Positions 1 through 11,001 of a DNA stretch of 64,000 nucleotides are shown here, in pieces. Numbering within the stretch: position 1 is the stretch's first letter; each line of letters opens with the position of its first letter. Where the stretch lies: contig ML769538.1 of assembly GCA_009733575.1 (NCBI GenBank), forward strand, positions 62,001 to 126,000, given 5' to 3'. The notes below the pieces were generated by a model, which saw only the letters and a program-made list of their open reading frames with translations, had not been told where the DNA came from and ran no database searches. The stretch is from Gymnopus androsaceus JB14. Taxonomy: Eukaryota; Basidiomycota; Agaricomycetes; Agaricales; Omphalotaceae. A program made the position numbers and the translations under genes.

Positions 1-2058
1 AAAGTTTGTCACGAAGATATCCACGTCGAGTCCAGGAGATGGAATCATGGCCATACATCTCCTTAGGATACTGGCACACCACTGTATATGACCTGTTTTC
101 GTGAACAGGTTAGATGAATATCACAGATTCGAAGGAGTACATACCATATTCACGTATCATCCAAACGAATTTCACACGACGCGTGTTGAACCCTTTCGAG
201 GCCCAACCTCCTGGTCGACCACCTAAGTATTTACCATCTCGACCCGCGAGACACAGACAGACGTATTCCAGTATAGACAGGCCAAAGCTAACACCCGAAC
301 CGGCTACGAATATTACGACAGTGGAATGTTCTCCCCATCTTGCGCGCACGGAACTGCCGAAAGGTCCGTCTACATACATCTGTAAGAGTACGCCGGTCGT
401 TGGCAGGACAGTGCCATTGGGGAGTTTCTCCCCCGGTACGTGCTGTTTGTGTTGGCTGATCAAGTCGGAGACGTGGGTCCACAAGTCCCTTGTCCATCCT
501 TTCCTACAGCGAACGAGGAACACGATAGCTCGGCCTGCTACTGAAGCTGCTTGTTCATCACAGATCGAGGCTGAAAAGAAGGGCGTCAGTACAGTTCATG
601 TAGAGCAGCCGAATTGCTTACCGGTAGTAAAAGGATGTGTAAGAAACCTAGAAGACGGAGGGATGTTGATGAGGAAATGCTGGCCTGGAGCCCAAGACAG
701 AAACCCAGGAGTAATATACGTTAGGCGGACAGTGGCACCGGAAAGCAACTCTGCATGCGCAAATCCAGGAGGCGGAGCATACACAATAGCGGTAGCCGGT
801 GCAAGCAAATTTCCATCCGCATGTGGTCGAAAACTTGGAATCAAGATAGGGTGAAGTAGGTGGATAGATTGAACTCGTAGATTGTCGCCATGGCCGTAAG
901 GCCTGAGTCTCTGGATCGATTGAGGTAGACTGAAGCAGAAGAGGCCCGATCTTCTCTTTTCCAAAAAAGCCATTCATTTGAAGCCACCAAGTACCGCGCC
1001 ACATACGTTCTGCCAGCCAAATTCCCAATGCGAACCAGCACCAAAACCCTACGGGAGGGTGATGCAAGGCCGACATGACTAGCGTAAGAGGAACGAGAAT
1101 GATGTGGGACGCGTAGAATGTTTCATAATGTGCTTTTCTGACGAAACGGGACGAGACGACGATTAAGAGGGTCAAGAGACCAAATGCCTGAAATAAAGCT
1201 GAATAAATTGACGGATAAGAAGAAAGAGGGACGCACTATCCAGCCATAAATAAACTTGTTATACTGCCACGCATATGCGTACCCAATCTTTCCCGTAGTT
1301 GAGCGATGGTCCAATAATAACTGGATGCTCCAAAACGCGACATGCATAAAGGTTATGAACCAGATGAGTCTCCCAGACCACCGATGGAGCCATGCGAGTT
1401 TGTCAAAGTACATCTGGGTCGTGAACGATAGCGCGAATACGGCGAATGGAGGCGCTTTCAATGCGAAAAGGACACAGAGAGGCATCAAAGCGAATGAAAT
1501 CAAGCCGGTCCTCCCTCCAGTGGTCCACCAAGCTTTACGAATGGTATATTGAGGTTGAAACTGATAGAAGGAATCAACATCATAGCCTGTATCTCTTGCA
1601 CTAAGGCTGGAAGGATCCAAGTCGAATAGACGGAGGTTCGGGGATAAATAGTCCGGACCGACAAAGGAAAAGAAGAAGGCGATAATGGGTAGGGCGATGA
1701 GGCAAAGGATTTGTGAATTTGGAGGGAGAGAAGTAGGCTGAATCTTCTTGCCTGTCCGTCTAGCACGCTCTAGAACCGATGCACCTCTCCAAGTTCTCCT
1801 ACGCAAAGCCCATTTATTGAAAGCCAGCCCAATAAACCCGCCCCGACTCCCAGTAAGATGGAGGATAGTGAAAATCAAAAGAACAAAAGCTACACATATC
1901 CAGAGAAGATAAGTGTAGACTTTTGAATTATCTGACATCATATGCGCGACCAAATATGCGGTGACCCATTCTAGATCGTCAGTATAAGCTGGGACTGTAG
2001 GGTTTGGATTTATTGAAGAAGTAGGGCTAGCTACAGCATTGGTTGTAGACATCTGCAA
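1..2058 (-). CDS. Ferric/cupric reductase, FRE family (partial, 3' end outside window)
   Basis: Plasma-membrane flavocytochrome that would pass electrons from NADPH through FAD and two hemes to extracellular ferric or cupric ions. The first in-frame Met is at 2058 (a second, MSTT, is at 2052). Several hydrophobic helices carry the paired heme histidines: LHRWSGRLIWFITFMH and later FYASH...ALHH, each pair 13 residues apart. The FAD motif HPFT lies near 640. A nucleotide-binding stretch (GSGVSFGLSI) and a tail ending HIQWCASILRR... run to position 1. Introns are clear near 1187-1233 (GTGCGT..TTTCAG), 562-629 (GTAAGC..TTTCAG) and 81-140 (GTATGT..ACAG). Odd: between the last transmembrane helix (about 960) and the PPPGFAH segment (about 780) the frame changes. 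A 97-nt intron with an unusual donor (GTCTAC) would restore it, but a frameshift is also possible. The family call is very sure; the exact model is not. Confidence 0.9.
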
Positions 2059-2402
2059 GCTGCGAGGAGCAGGGGGTTAAAGGGAGAGTCGGAAAAATAG
2101 GTCTGGATCGACCTCGCCAAATTTAGATTTCTGCTGTAATATGGTATATCCGAATTGTCGTCGTGGAGTTGGTCATGAAAGATGGGATCGTAATATAGCT
2201 CGGAGTACCAAGTTAGATGCAAGCTGAAAAGTTCATGCTGGTTGAAGGGAAGGGCGTAGTAGTGTTTTAAGTTTACGAAATACAATTTTCAACAACTTTC
2301 ATTGCCGCCGTCGCCGGTACCGATGTAGCTCAGCGGTCTTAGTCGCAAAGTAATAATCCAGATAACCATTGCAAAGAAAAGTACAGTGTATAAATAAAGC
2401 AA
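2059..2402. other. Intergenic, between ferric reductase start and ATX1 stop
   Basis: About 345 bp holding the promoter of the reductase and the 3' UTR of ATX1. I see no further coding potential and no clear iron-responsive GATA pair that I would defend. Confidence 0.5.
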
Positions 2403-2861
2403 TTACACCACAACGGTTTCACCGCTTCGGACCTAGACTTTCCATGAGCACAAATAACCAGCCTATACTTCCAAGCACATACCTCCTTGCCAGTCTTCTT
2501 GATCTTATTCAAAATATCCTCGTAGGGCTTTGTGCTCTTCACAAGAACCTCCTGGGTTTCGAGTGTAACCGTAAAGTCATTCACCTCTGCATACCATGAC
2601 AACGATCAGAGTCTAATAAACCGCAAGAACCACAAAGATCCATTTACCTCCGTTGGTCTTGGCCTTTTCCAAAACTCGGGTTACAGCACCAGAGCAGCCG
2701 GTGCAAGTCATCTAGGGAAGGAACAGGTAAGCACGATGAACAGCGATGATCTAGATAACATCGTACCTTGACATCGAATTTGTAGGTTTGCTCGTCAGCC
2801 TATTAGCAGCTAATCAGTCTCCGAACACCTCTTGAACGTTTGAACGAATCCTCAGTACCAT
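2403..2861 (-). CDS. ATX1: Copper chaperone ATX1
   Basis: Small cytosolic metallochaperone that hands Cu(I) to the P-type ATPase of the late Golgi, which loads multicopper ferroxidase. Five exons can be joined exactly. The first holds only the ATG (2861-2859). Exon 2 (2799-2767) encodes ADEQTYKFDVK. Exon 3 (2711-2648) encodes MTCTGCSGAV with the MxCxxC copper site. Exon 4 ends KTGKE. Exon 5 (2432-2403) encodes VRSGETVVV and the stop. The product is about 73 residues, the normal ATX1 length, with the lysine-rich KKTGK stretch expected for docking. A further intron (2928-2876, GTGAGT..CAG) lies in the 5' UTR. It sits just upstream of a ferric reductase on the same strand, so the two metal genes are neighbours. 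Confidence 0.95.
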
Positions 2862-3200
2862 TGATATAATTAAATCTGCTTTGCCAGTCAGAATGGAGAT
2901 TGAGCGCTATAGAGCACACGATACTCACCGATTAACGGATTAGAGATGAAGGAGAGATGGACCTGAGAAGATGAGCAGCTAGCTACTTATATGGTCGTGG
3001 TTGACGTGGAAGAGATGGTGCTTTATAAGAGGGTTTATAAGATTGGTCCGGGGTTGGTTACAATGCAATGCTCGGCATTGCTCATCCACTTTAAGCTTAC
3101 TCATCGCAAGTTCTTACTCCGAAATCGGTCCTACTACTAGTCATTCACATCCTCGTCATTAGTCGAAAATATTGTATCATATACAGTCATGCAATCAACA
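2862..3200. other. ATX1 5' leader and promoter
   Basis: Contains the spliced ATX1 leader (intron 2928-2876) and upstream sequence to the stop of the permease gene. No other gene is seen. Confidence 0.5.
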
Positions 3201-5739
3201 TTATCGTCGTCCTTCCATCATTTCCATATTTTCATCGCCTTCAGTAGAAACGGCCACCCATCCGTCCCCAGGCGTAGGCTTCCCCTGTAGTCTAGCAATT
3301 AAAGGCTTGATCCAGCCTGCGAGGAAGAGAAAAAGTATCATGAGAAACGAGATATCCACGATGATTACGCCGTGAGATGCTCTCACCCAGTATCCGTGGA
3401 ACGTCTTGGTCGTTACTGTGTGTTAGATAATATACTGGTATACCCGCCAATACGAAGCCTAGGAATAGGGTTGAGTTTCTAGAGAGGAGAATGCAGATGA
3501 GAAACGCACCCAAGACTGCGACCGCCTCTGCGGGTGCCGCGATAATAGGCATGAAGAGAAGGAAGAGTGCCACCTACAGGGGAAAAAAGTCAATGAATCA
3601 ATAAAGGAGGAAGAAAAGCACCAACGCTACAAAATACTAGAGGAGTAACGATCCATGTTTTGTACGGTCTTGAGAAATATCAGTGCTTGTACGGATACGT
3701 CCCAGTACCTACAAAAAACTCACCGTTCTAGCATCGGTTCCTTGACACGAAGAACGACAAGCCCAAGAACCTGCAGAATCATGAGTACCGTACATCCTCA
3801 CGAATGCTTAGTGCTTACAGTCAAAAAATAAAAAAACCACGAAGCAACAACGGAAAAATTGACCAGTGATCGGAAGCCCCCGCCTACCAGCACGAAAATC
3901 AGTGTAAGTGCAGTCTGTAATAGTGTAGCGTTCATAGGTGTTTTCCGAGTTTTATGAAGGCGACCAAAGAGAGAAGGAAGGTAATTTTCGCGGCCAGCCG
4001 CGTAAATGAGGCGGGAAGCGGTGAAGAAGCCACCTAGGAGGAGGAGAATAATGAGTTTCCAACCACGACCAAGTAAAATGTAAGAGTACCGTTCAAAGCT
4101 CCAAAGCAAGAGAAAGCTACCATAAAGGCGAAGAATGTTCCACCCCAAGGACCAAAGATTGCCCGACCAAAATCCATGGCTACAGTGTTACTAAGACCGA
4201 CAAGATTCTGATCGCAAAAGTGAGATTCTATCCAAAGCCGGTAGCTCGATCAAAAGCTCACCTTGTCCAAGACAGCAAAATACGACACATTTGCGAGAAG
4301 AAACAGGATCTAAGGGTCGTGGTTTGAACGTGCCAGATCCAAAAGAAAGAACTCAACTCAACGTACGATAACAATCATCATACTCGAGTGTATGGTCCGA
4401 GGTATGTTCTTCCCTGGCTGTTGCATTTCTCCAGCAACATAGTTCGCCTGGTCCCATCCGTCAAAAGCCCAAAGACCAGAATAGAAGGCTAAAGAATATC
4501 CAGAAGGACTCATACTGGATCCTTCAAACCACGGTTCTCGTAGCGAAGCTGAAGCTTTTCCGCGAGCAAGCTGTACAATTCCGAGAACAATGACAAACAC
4601 CTACAACGTTTGGATCAACAACAGTCAATGAATCTTTTGACACAGAGAATGCACCGACCAAACACGCGATCTGATTGAAGCATGAACATCAACCGAAGAT
4701 ACCAAGCAAACAGGCTATTGACGGACCTTGACACTGGTGAAAACAACTGCTGCACGAGCACCCAGTTTTCGGTTCCACACACAAAGGGCTGTGACCAACA
4801 GAACCGCCAGGCAAGCGGTGAGCTTGATTGCCCAAGTGGGTATATCATCCGGAGAGACATCAGCGCGAGTGCTATGGAAGAAGATACGGTTGAGATATTC
4901 GGCGAAAATAAGACTAATGACGGCGTTCGATCCTAGAATTCAATCGTTGAGACACTATAGCAGGGAAAGAACACGGGCAAAATACCAGGTCTAAGAGCGA
5001 TAATTGCCGTCCAAGCGAAGAGGTAAGCCAGGAGAGGACCATACGCATACGCCAGGTACGCTTGGGCTCCGCCATTTTGAGGTATTGCAGATCCGAGTTC
5101 AGCAAAACTACTAGCTCCAGTCCAAGCGAGTAATCCGGAAGCTAACCACACGCATAAGCTTGCGCCCACAGTATGTGTGTTGGCTACTACAATCCCCGGT
5201 GAAGAGCTATGGCTATTGGAACAGAAAGTAAACGAGGAGTCGAATGTTGCTCACAATATACCGGATCCGATCTAATGCATGTAGGATGTGAGTATATAGA
5301 ATACTCGAGAGATAATTCAAGTACGCACTTGCATTCCTACTACTAGGGCTATGCCTAAGTCATGCATTAGAAAATCGATAGCGAATCCAACATCCCCAAG
5401 TACCATTTAAAAGACTAATATTCTTTTCTCCGTGTTCGCCATGAGCCATGTCTGGGTCAGTTAAACTGGTACTGAGCGGGAGAAGATCTTGATGAAACTC
5501 GAAGCCTGACATTGAGTAGGAACGATTACTATTGCGCAAAAGAGCATAAGTTTGAGAAAGTGACGAGAAGAATGCACTCACCGACTATGGCGAGACGGTT
5601 CTGCGAGAGGAGCAGCTTCTGATATTTCTAGGGCACGTAGAGAATCTTCAGAGTCCCTCGATAACCTCCGAGGAGACGAGGCTGATTCAGAATAAGAGGC
5701 ATCTAGAGGTGATTTGAGGGCAACATATGAAGAGTTCAT
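3201..5739 (-). CDS. LAT-type amino-acid permease (APC superfamily)
   Basis: Multi-pass plasma-membrane amino-acid/polyamine transporter resembling the fungal L-type/high-affinity methionine permease group. The start is MNSSYVALKSPL at 5739; a hydrophilic, serine-rich cytosolic N-terminus follows. The first helix carries GIALVVGMQ|IGSGI, the glycine-rich unwound helix of APC carriers, split by an intron. Next come SSPGIVVANTHTVGASLCVW, the conserved FAELGSAIPQNGGAQAY block, the GLWAFDGWDQANYVAGEM loop typical of LAT proteins, and AGRENYLPSLFGRLHKTRKTP before the late helices. The C-terminus ends DENMEMMEGRR. About ten short introns interrupt it. No break was seen, though I did not splice every junction. 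Substrate cannot be told from sequence. Confidence 0.88.
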
Positions 5740-5991
5740 GGAAGTTTGATGGAAGTAGAACGGACGCGACCAGTGAGAGCTGAGTTCGGTCCGGCTGCCG
5801 ACGAGCGCTTAGCACCCTCGCGTTTGCAGAGCAGGCGCTTTCGCTAAGATCGATGTTCAACTTGCAGCACTTATCAACTTATACAATTCAGAAGATTTGA
5901 AAGATATATGGCTGTACAGAAATGAATGGAATTTTACAGTAAACTAAGCTGGGGACTAAGAAGATTTGGCTGGGACATCACTTTGGCAACT

Positions 5992-7101
5992 TCAGCTGAG
6001 ATACTGTGCAAGCGTGAGCTCTTTTGTTCCACAGTATGTTTTGTGGTACTGCAGCACGAGTCCTCGTCAATATGATCCTGAATTTGACTCTTGAGTATGA
6101 ACACGAACCTTCCAATCCTCTGCTTGACAGGCTGTCGAACAATACCCTAAAATCATCCTCAGATGTTGCTCCAGTCGCATACAGTGACAGATACTCACGC
6201 GTCGATTTGCACTTGCTGCACGCAAGCTTCGCGTTCTTCTCTCCACATTCTGCTCGGCACCGCTTGCGCATCTCTGAATAGTACCTGGAGTACTGGCGCT
6301 CTATCTCCTCTGGTGACTCTCTCATGCTTTTAGGCTCGCTCTCAGATTCGACCCTTCTCTCCTCCTCACGAGAATCATTCCATTGCTTGCATTCAGCCTT
6401 TTCCTCTCCGGTCATTCCCGACCAGCTCACATCCATTGGCCAGTTCCATATTTCGTGCCACCAGATAGCCTTCGTCACAGCGGCACCTTGCGCCACGACC
6501 CATTCACGACTCCCGCCCCATGGTGATCCAAGGTCTGAGGTACTTTGTGGGATCCACTGACTATGCTGCCCATCCGCGTCGGGGACAATGAGATAACGAA
6601 CACCATGTTGAGCTTCTTCTTCGGAGTCGTTGTTTTGAAAACCCATCTATTGGGTGGAGTGAATGAAAATGAAAATGAAAATGCGAGCGAAAAGTAGTAG
6701 AGTACCTCTAAGTTGGACCCCCGTCGGTGAAGATACACATCGAGGAAGGCAGATCGCCCCGAGCGAGCGCGCAAGTCAAACTGCTGAACTTTTTTCACGT
6801 CAAGAAGCTTCTCGAGTATGTTCATGCGCCCTGCACGATAGAATAATAGTGCAATTCCACAAGGACCGGTAATCTCTGGCGATTTATGGTGTTGGCCTTC
6901 TTCGTCAATACCAGATTTAATGACTTTTGGATAGTCTTCCCCCAAAGAGGCAGGGAGAAGGTCAGTATCGAGGAAACGAATCTTGGAGTGCGGAAGATTG
7001 TTAAAAAATATTCTTTTCACTTTGAAAGCTCTCTTACCACGCCGTACATGTCAGAAAACGCGTCGCGGTACCTCGTGGTGCAGTGTAAAGGGATGCGTCC
7101 A
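5992..7101 (-). CDS. MYND zinc-finger protein, apparently 5'-truncated
   Basis: Reading back from the stop at 5992, four exons join into one protein ending WKYHKTYCGTKELTLAQYLS. It carries a C-terminal MYND finger: CRAECGEKNAKLACSKCKS, then YCSTACQAEDWK, then HKTYC after an intron (GTTCGT..GCAG). Upstream is a charged region rich in Glu/Ser/Arg and an alpha-helical, ankyrin-like part (GRIPLHCTTRYRDAFSDMYGV, then IRFLDTDLLP, joined across the intron 7037-6982). MYND fingers usually bind proline-rich partners. No convincing start exon exists to the right of 7101: the next sequence is the KDZ transposase relic, so the 5' part was probably lost or displaced. Function is unknown beyond the finger. 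Confidence 0.7.
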
Positions 7102-7794
7102 CTTTATCGCCTACCGAAATGTGAGTTCAAATGTCGGGCCGTTCGCTTCCAATAAAAAGGATTGACTCTCTTATGTAGGATTATTGTCCGAAAAAGTATT
7201 CACGATTCAGTTATTTGTTCAGCGTTTGATGGGCTATACTTCTAGTCTTGAGCGAAGCCAAGGCTTTGAAAGAGCTGGAGGAGGAGGATAGGGCAAGAGA
7301 AGCTGCCGAAGACAGGGTTAGTGAAGAGGACAGGTCGATGAGTGCACCGGCAGTAATATCTCTTGGGATCAGTCTGGAGGAAGAACAGTACATGCACAAC
7401 TGACTCCTATGATTGATTGACTCACAAGAACTGTAGGTACGAGTTGCAAACCTTTATAGCTCAGCAGAGGAAAGCTAATCCGAACAACCTGGAGATGGTG
7501 GAGGAATGCCGCGAAATCCTTCAACAGAAGGTTGATTGCTACGAGCATCTATGTTCAAGATACATGCCAGGGTTGCTACAGTTCATGGACCAGAGCAGTC
7601 CTGACCTGGCAGGCTCTGCTTCAGAGGTGACCCAAATCGAGGATGTACCACTTCAGGCTGCCCCAATTTATATCTTCTTAGATAGTCCAAAGTGTAACAA
7701 TCCAGTAACTAATATGATCAAAATCCACAGGAAATCCAGGGGCCCCGCCTGGAATCCATACACCCTGCCTGGATTCCATGCCCTAGGAAATAGT

Positions 7795-8075
7795 AGTGTA
7801 TGGATTCCAGGCATGTTGCATGGAATCCATGCACTAGTAAAAATAGTAGTGTATGGATTCCAGGCATGTTGCATGGAATCCATGCACTAGAAAAAATAGT
7901 AGTGTATGGATTCCAGGCATGTTGCATGGAATCCATGCACTAGTAAAAATAGTAGCGTATGGATTCCAGGCATGTCGCATGGAATCCATGCACTAGTAAA
8001 AATAGTAGTGTATGGATTCCAGGCATGTTGCATGGATTCCATGCACTAGTAAAATAGTAGTGTATGGATTCCATG
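7795..8075 (+). repeat. Satellite array, left arm (~53-bp unit, about 5 copies)
   Basis: Units of the form TATGGATTCCAGGCATG..GCATGGAATCCATGCACTAGTAAAAATAGTAG. Each unit contains its own inverted pair (ATGGATTCC/GGAATCCAT), so single units can fold into hairpins. Copies differ by one to three bases, for example TTGCATGG versus TCGCATGG. Confidence 0.9.
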
Positions 8076-8086
8076 CATGTCACATT

Positions 8087-8515
8087 AGTACTAGTTCAAC
8101 CATTAGATTAGTTACTAGTCCAAGTTATCAGTACTAGTACCACCATTAGGTTAGTTACTAGTTCGAGTTATTAGTACTATTATAAGCATTAGATTTGTCA
8201 CTAGTATGACTTATTAGTACTAGTTCAACCATTAGATTAGTTACTAGTCCGAGTTATTAGTACTAGTACAACCATTAGGTTAGTTACTAGTCCGAGTTAT
8301 TAGTACTAGTACAACCATTAGGTTAGTTACTAGTATGACTTATTAGTACTAGTTCAACCATTAGATTAGTTACTAGTCCGAGTTATTAGTACTAGTACAA
8401 CCATTAGATTCGTTATTAGTCCGAGTTATCAGTACTAGTACCACCATTAGGTTAGTTACTAGTACGACTTATTGGTACCAGTACAACCATTAGCTTCCTT
8501 ACTAGTATGACCTTA
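8087..8515 (+). repeat. Tandem repeat, ~43-bp unit, about 10 copies
   Basis: Imperfect units around TACTAGTACAACCATTAGG followed by TTAGTTACTAGTCCGAGTTATTAG. Internal ACTAGT sites recur. The repeat lies between the two inverted satellite arms. Confidence 0.85.
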
Positions 8516-8875
8516 TGCCCACCCTCCCAGTGCTTATGGGCGCTTATTTATCCAAAAAATGTTGGGAATCAGGCTTGATAAATCCTTCAAAAATCATCAA
8601 AGATTATCAAAATATTTTGGCATTATTGTTCCCCCCCAGTGTATATGGGCACATATGGGTGCTCATTTTACTGCAGAACATTGAGAATTGAGCTTGATAA
8701 ATTCTGGAAAAATCGTGAAAATAGCGAAAATATTTGGGCATTGTTATCCCGCCCTCCAGCACTTTTGGGTGTGTATTTTCCTGCCAAATAATGGGAATGG
8801 AGCTTGATAAATCTCGGAAAAATGATAAAAAATCATGAAAATATTTAGGGATTGTTTTTCCACCTCCCACTGATT
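8516..8875 (+). repeat. Tandem repeat, ~118-bp unit, three diverged copies
   Basis: Each copy has a CCCCCAGTG..TATGGGC-like block, then GGGAATnnnGCTTGATAAAT, then AAAATCnTnAAAATATTTnGG. Copies start near 8516, 8632 and 8750. Confidence 0.75.
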
Positions 8876-8911
8876 ATGGCACCTCATGTCCGAATAAGGT
8901 CATGTAACACA

Positions 8912-9136
8912 TGTGACACTGTCACACTACATATATGGTATACCTTAACTGTAACTCTCCTTCTGGAATTCATCCTCATTGCAATCAAAAGTGTAATTTG
9001 TAGTTTGTGTGACAGTGTCACATGCAGGCTGATGGGATCAGCAGAGGTAGGTTGCTGGGTGTAGATGAGAAAGTCATCACTGTAACTATCAATCGCTATT
9101 TCACAAATTTCAATTTGTACTGTGTGACAGTGTCAC
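8912..9136. repeat. Three copies of the palindrome GTGACACTGTCAC
   Basis: TGTGACACTGTCACA at 8912-8926, its complement form at 9008-9022 and again at 9124-9136, spaced about 96 and 116 bp. Perfect spaced palindromes of this kind look like protein-binding sites. Confidence 0.8.
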
Positions 9137-9176
9137 GTGACTATTACTATAGTTCGCATGCACTACAATATTTACT

Positions 9177-9800
9177 AGTGCATGGAATCCATGCGACATG
9201 CCTGGGAATCCATACACTACTATTTTTACTAGTGGATGGATTCCATGCGACATGCCTGGAATCCATACACTACTATTTTTACTAGTGGATGGATTCCATG
9301 CGACATGCCTGGAATCCATACACTACTATTTTTCCTAGTGCATGGATTCCATGTGACATGCCTGGAATCCATACACTACTATTTTTCCTAGTGCATGGAA
9401 TCCATGCGACATGCCTGGAATCCATACACTACTATTTTTCCTAGTGCATGGAATCCATGCGACATGCCTGGAATCCATACACTACTATTTTTACTAGTGC
9501 ATGGATTCCATGCAACATGCCTGGAATCCATACACTACTATTTTTACTAGTGCATGGATTCCATGCAACATGCCTGGAATCCATACCCTACTATTTTTAC
9601 TAGTGCATGGATTCCATGCAACATGCCTGGAATCCATACACTACTATTTTTCCTAGTGCATGGATTCCATGCAACATGCCTGGAATCCATACGCTACTAT
9701 TTTTACCAGTGCATGGATTCCATGCGACATGCCTGGAATCCATACACTACTATTTTTAATAGTGCATGGATTCCATGCGACGTGCATGGAATCCAGGTGG
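9177..9800 (-). repeat. Satellite array, right arm (same ~53-bp unit, inverted, about 12 copies)
   Basis: Reverse complement of the left array: GCATGGATTCCATGCAACATGCCTGGAATCCATACACTACTATTTTTACTAGT, repeated about every 53 bp. It is more than twice as long as the left arm, so the arms expanded independently. Confidence 0.9.
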
Positions 9801-11001
9801 GGTGTATGGATTCCAGGCGGGGCCCCTGGATTTCCTGTGGATTTTGATCATATTAGTTACTGGATTGTTACACTTTGGACTATCTAACTAGTTACTTTTC
9901 CTGGTAGACTGGAATGGATGTACCACTCTGGCTTCCATCCATCATTGACGCTCATCATAGGGATAAAATCTGCATTGGGGGCATAGTCGACATCAAGGAT
10001 TGCTTGAGGACTGCCCGTTGCCAGGATGCCCTCCAAAATATCCAGCACACTCTTCGCGTCAAAAGCCATATGTTTCACTTTAAAAAACATAATATTAGGG
10101 GCCAGCGGGACAATATGAGATCTTGAGCTGTGATAGACCGGGTGGCGGAACGAATGAATGGTTTTATAAGCAAGTATTGGCGGTTCAGGGAGGCTAAGAT
10201 GAAGTTGTTGGGCCCAGGATCTTGGGAGAATTTTCTTTGGGTGCTTTGGGACGAGGATATTCGCTCCTACCATGACCAGGCACTGGAGAAGAAGGGGCCA
10301 GGATGTCAAGGTGCAAATGAGGATAGCTGGGAACCTGCAGAACAGGAAAGGGAAGGGAGTGATGGCAAAACAGGTGTGGATTTGCAAACGGATGTATGAC
10401 TGGGAGTCAATGAACATCCTAGTCGTAAAGCGGGCGAGGCTGTACCACATTGGACTGGTACTGGAGAAGGAAGGAAGGTACTGTCATGGATCTGGTCTGG
10501 AGGAGTACCAACATTGCTTGAGGATGGGGCAGACGACGGAAACGAGATCCTTAGGGCAGAGTGGTGCCAAAGCTGTGCCCATATGAACCATGCATTGGAA
10601 GAGGTTCAATTGGTGAAGGAGGAAATGAATTGAACCATCAAGAGTCTACGCCATAGGGAGGATTGGTGGCGGAATTGGGCGGAACATAGGGCTGTGATAG
10701 ATCCGCCGCTGCAGGAAGGCCTACGGGCGTATGCCAAGAAACAGGCCTATCTGCAACAGTCTCTATCAACCTCATTTTTGGGGCTTTGGGGAACGCCAAT
10801 CAACCAGGCTAGGGAGGAGGAAAAAGCCAAAGAAGAGCGGAATTGGGATGTGAACGCTGGACATGATGGTGGGGAGGAGGTTTCGGATGACAAGAGAATG
10901 GATTCTGAAGATGAGGACGAGTGGGGGGAAGGTGAAATGGAGGAAATGAATGAGGAGGAAATGGAACAAGAGACGGAGGGAGCGGAATCGCGGGGACAGT
11001 A

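Larger units (their letters stand above)
7678..9887. mobile_element. Non-autonomous DNA element with ~88-bp inverted ends and inverted satellite arrays
   Basis: The ends are inverted repeats: TTAGATAGTCCAAAG... at 7678 and its complement ending at 9887, identical for roughly 88 bp. Inside each end is an array of about 53-bp units, in opposite orientation, so the whole element is a huge inverted structure. The middle holds two other tandem repeats and three copies of a 13-bp palindrome. No ORF looks like a transposase, so it would need one in trans. It interrupts the KDZ relic; the 12-mer GGATGTACCACT occurs at 7641-7652 and again at 9916-9927, in both cases encoding the DVPL of the transposase. 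Confidence 0.75.
7225..11001 (+). pseudogene. KDZ-type transposase relic, C-terminal half, split by an insertion
   Basis: Two separated pieces read as one KDZ (Kyakuja-Dileera-Zisupton) transposase tail. The left piece (7232-7652) has a helical stretch LSEAKALKELEEEDRAREA, a GISLEEEQ segment, an intron (about 7388-7436) and YELQTFIAQQRKA...YMPGLLQFMDQ...IEDVPL. After a 2.2-kb insertion the right piece resumes DVPLWLPSIIDAHH, then NIRGQRDNMRS, LLGPGSWENFLWVLWDEDIRS, GRKVLSWIWSGG, RHREDWWRNWAEHRA and an acidic tail ending EGAESRGQ at 11001. These are hallmarks of the family's C-terminus. It is dead: in-frame TGA at 10124-10126 and 10631-10633, a frame change between about 10260 and 10460, the insertion, and no catalytic part. 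Confidence 0.8.

Noticed and set aside
114..854. 246-codon plus-strand ORF at the left edge
   Set aside because: It is the antisense of the ferric reductase FAD/NAD domain, which has matching motifs and introns on the minus strand.
2319..2390. tRNA-like start GATGTAGCTCAGCGGTCTTAGTCGC
   Set aside because: It has a D-arm-like beginning only; no anticodon arm, no GGTTCRAATCC T-arm and no paired acceptor stem.
7795..9800. Regular repeats that could be mistaken for a CRISPR array
   Set aside because: The units are contiguous satellites without unique spacers, in opposite orientations, in a eukaryotic genome.
9884..10450. 188-codon minus-strand ORF
   Set aside because: It is the shadow of the KDZ transposase tail on the plus strand, whose motifs are recognisable.
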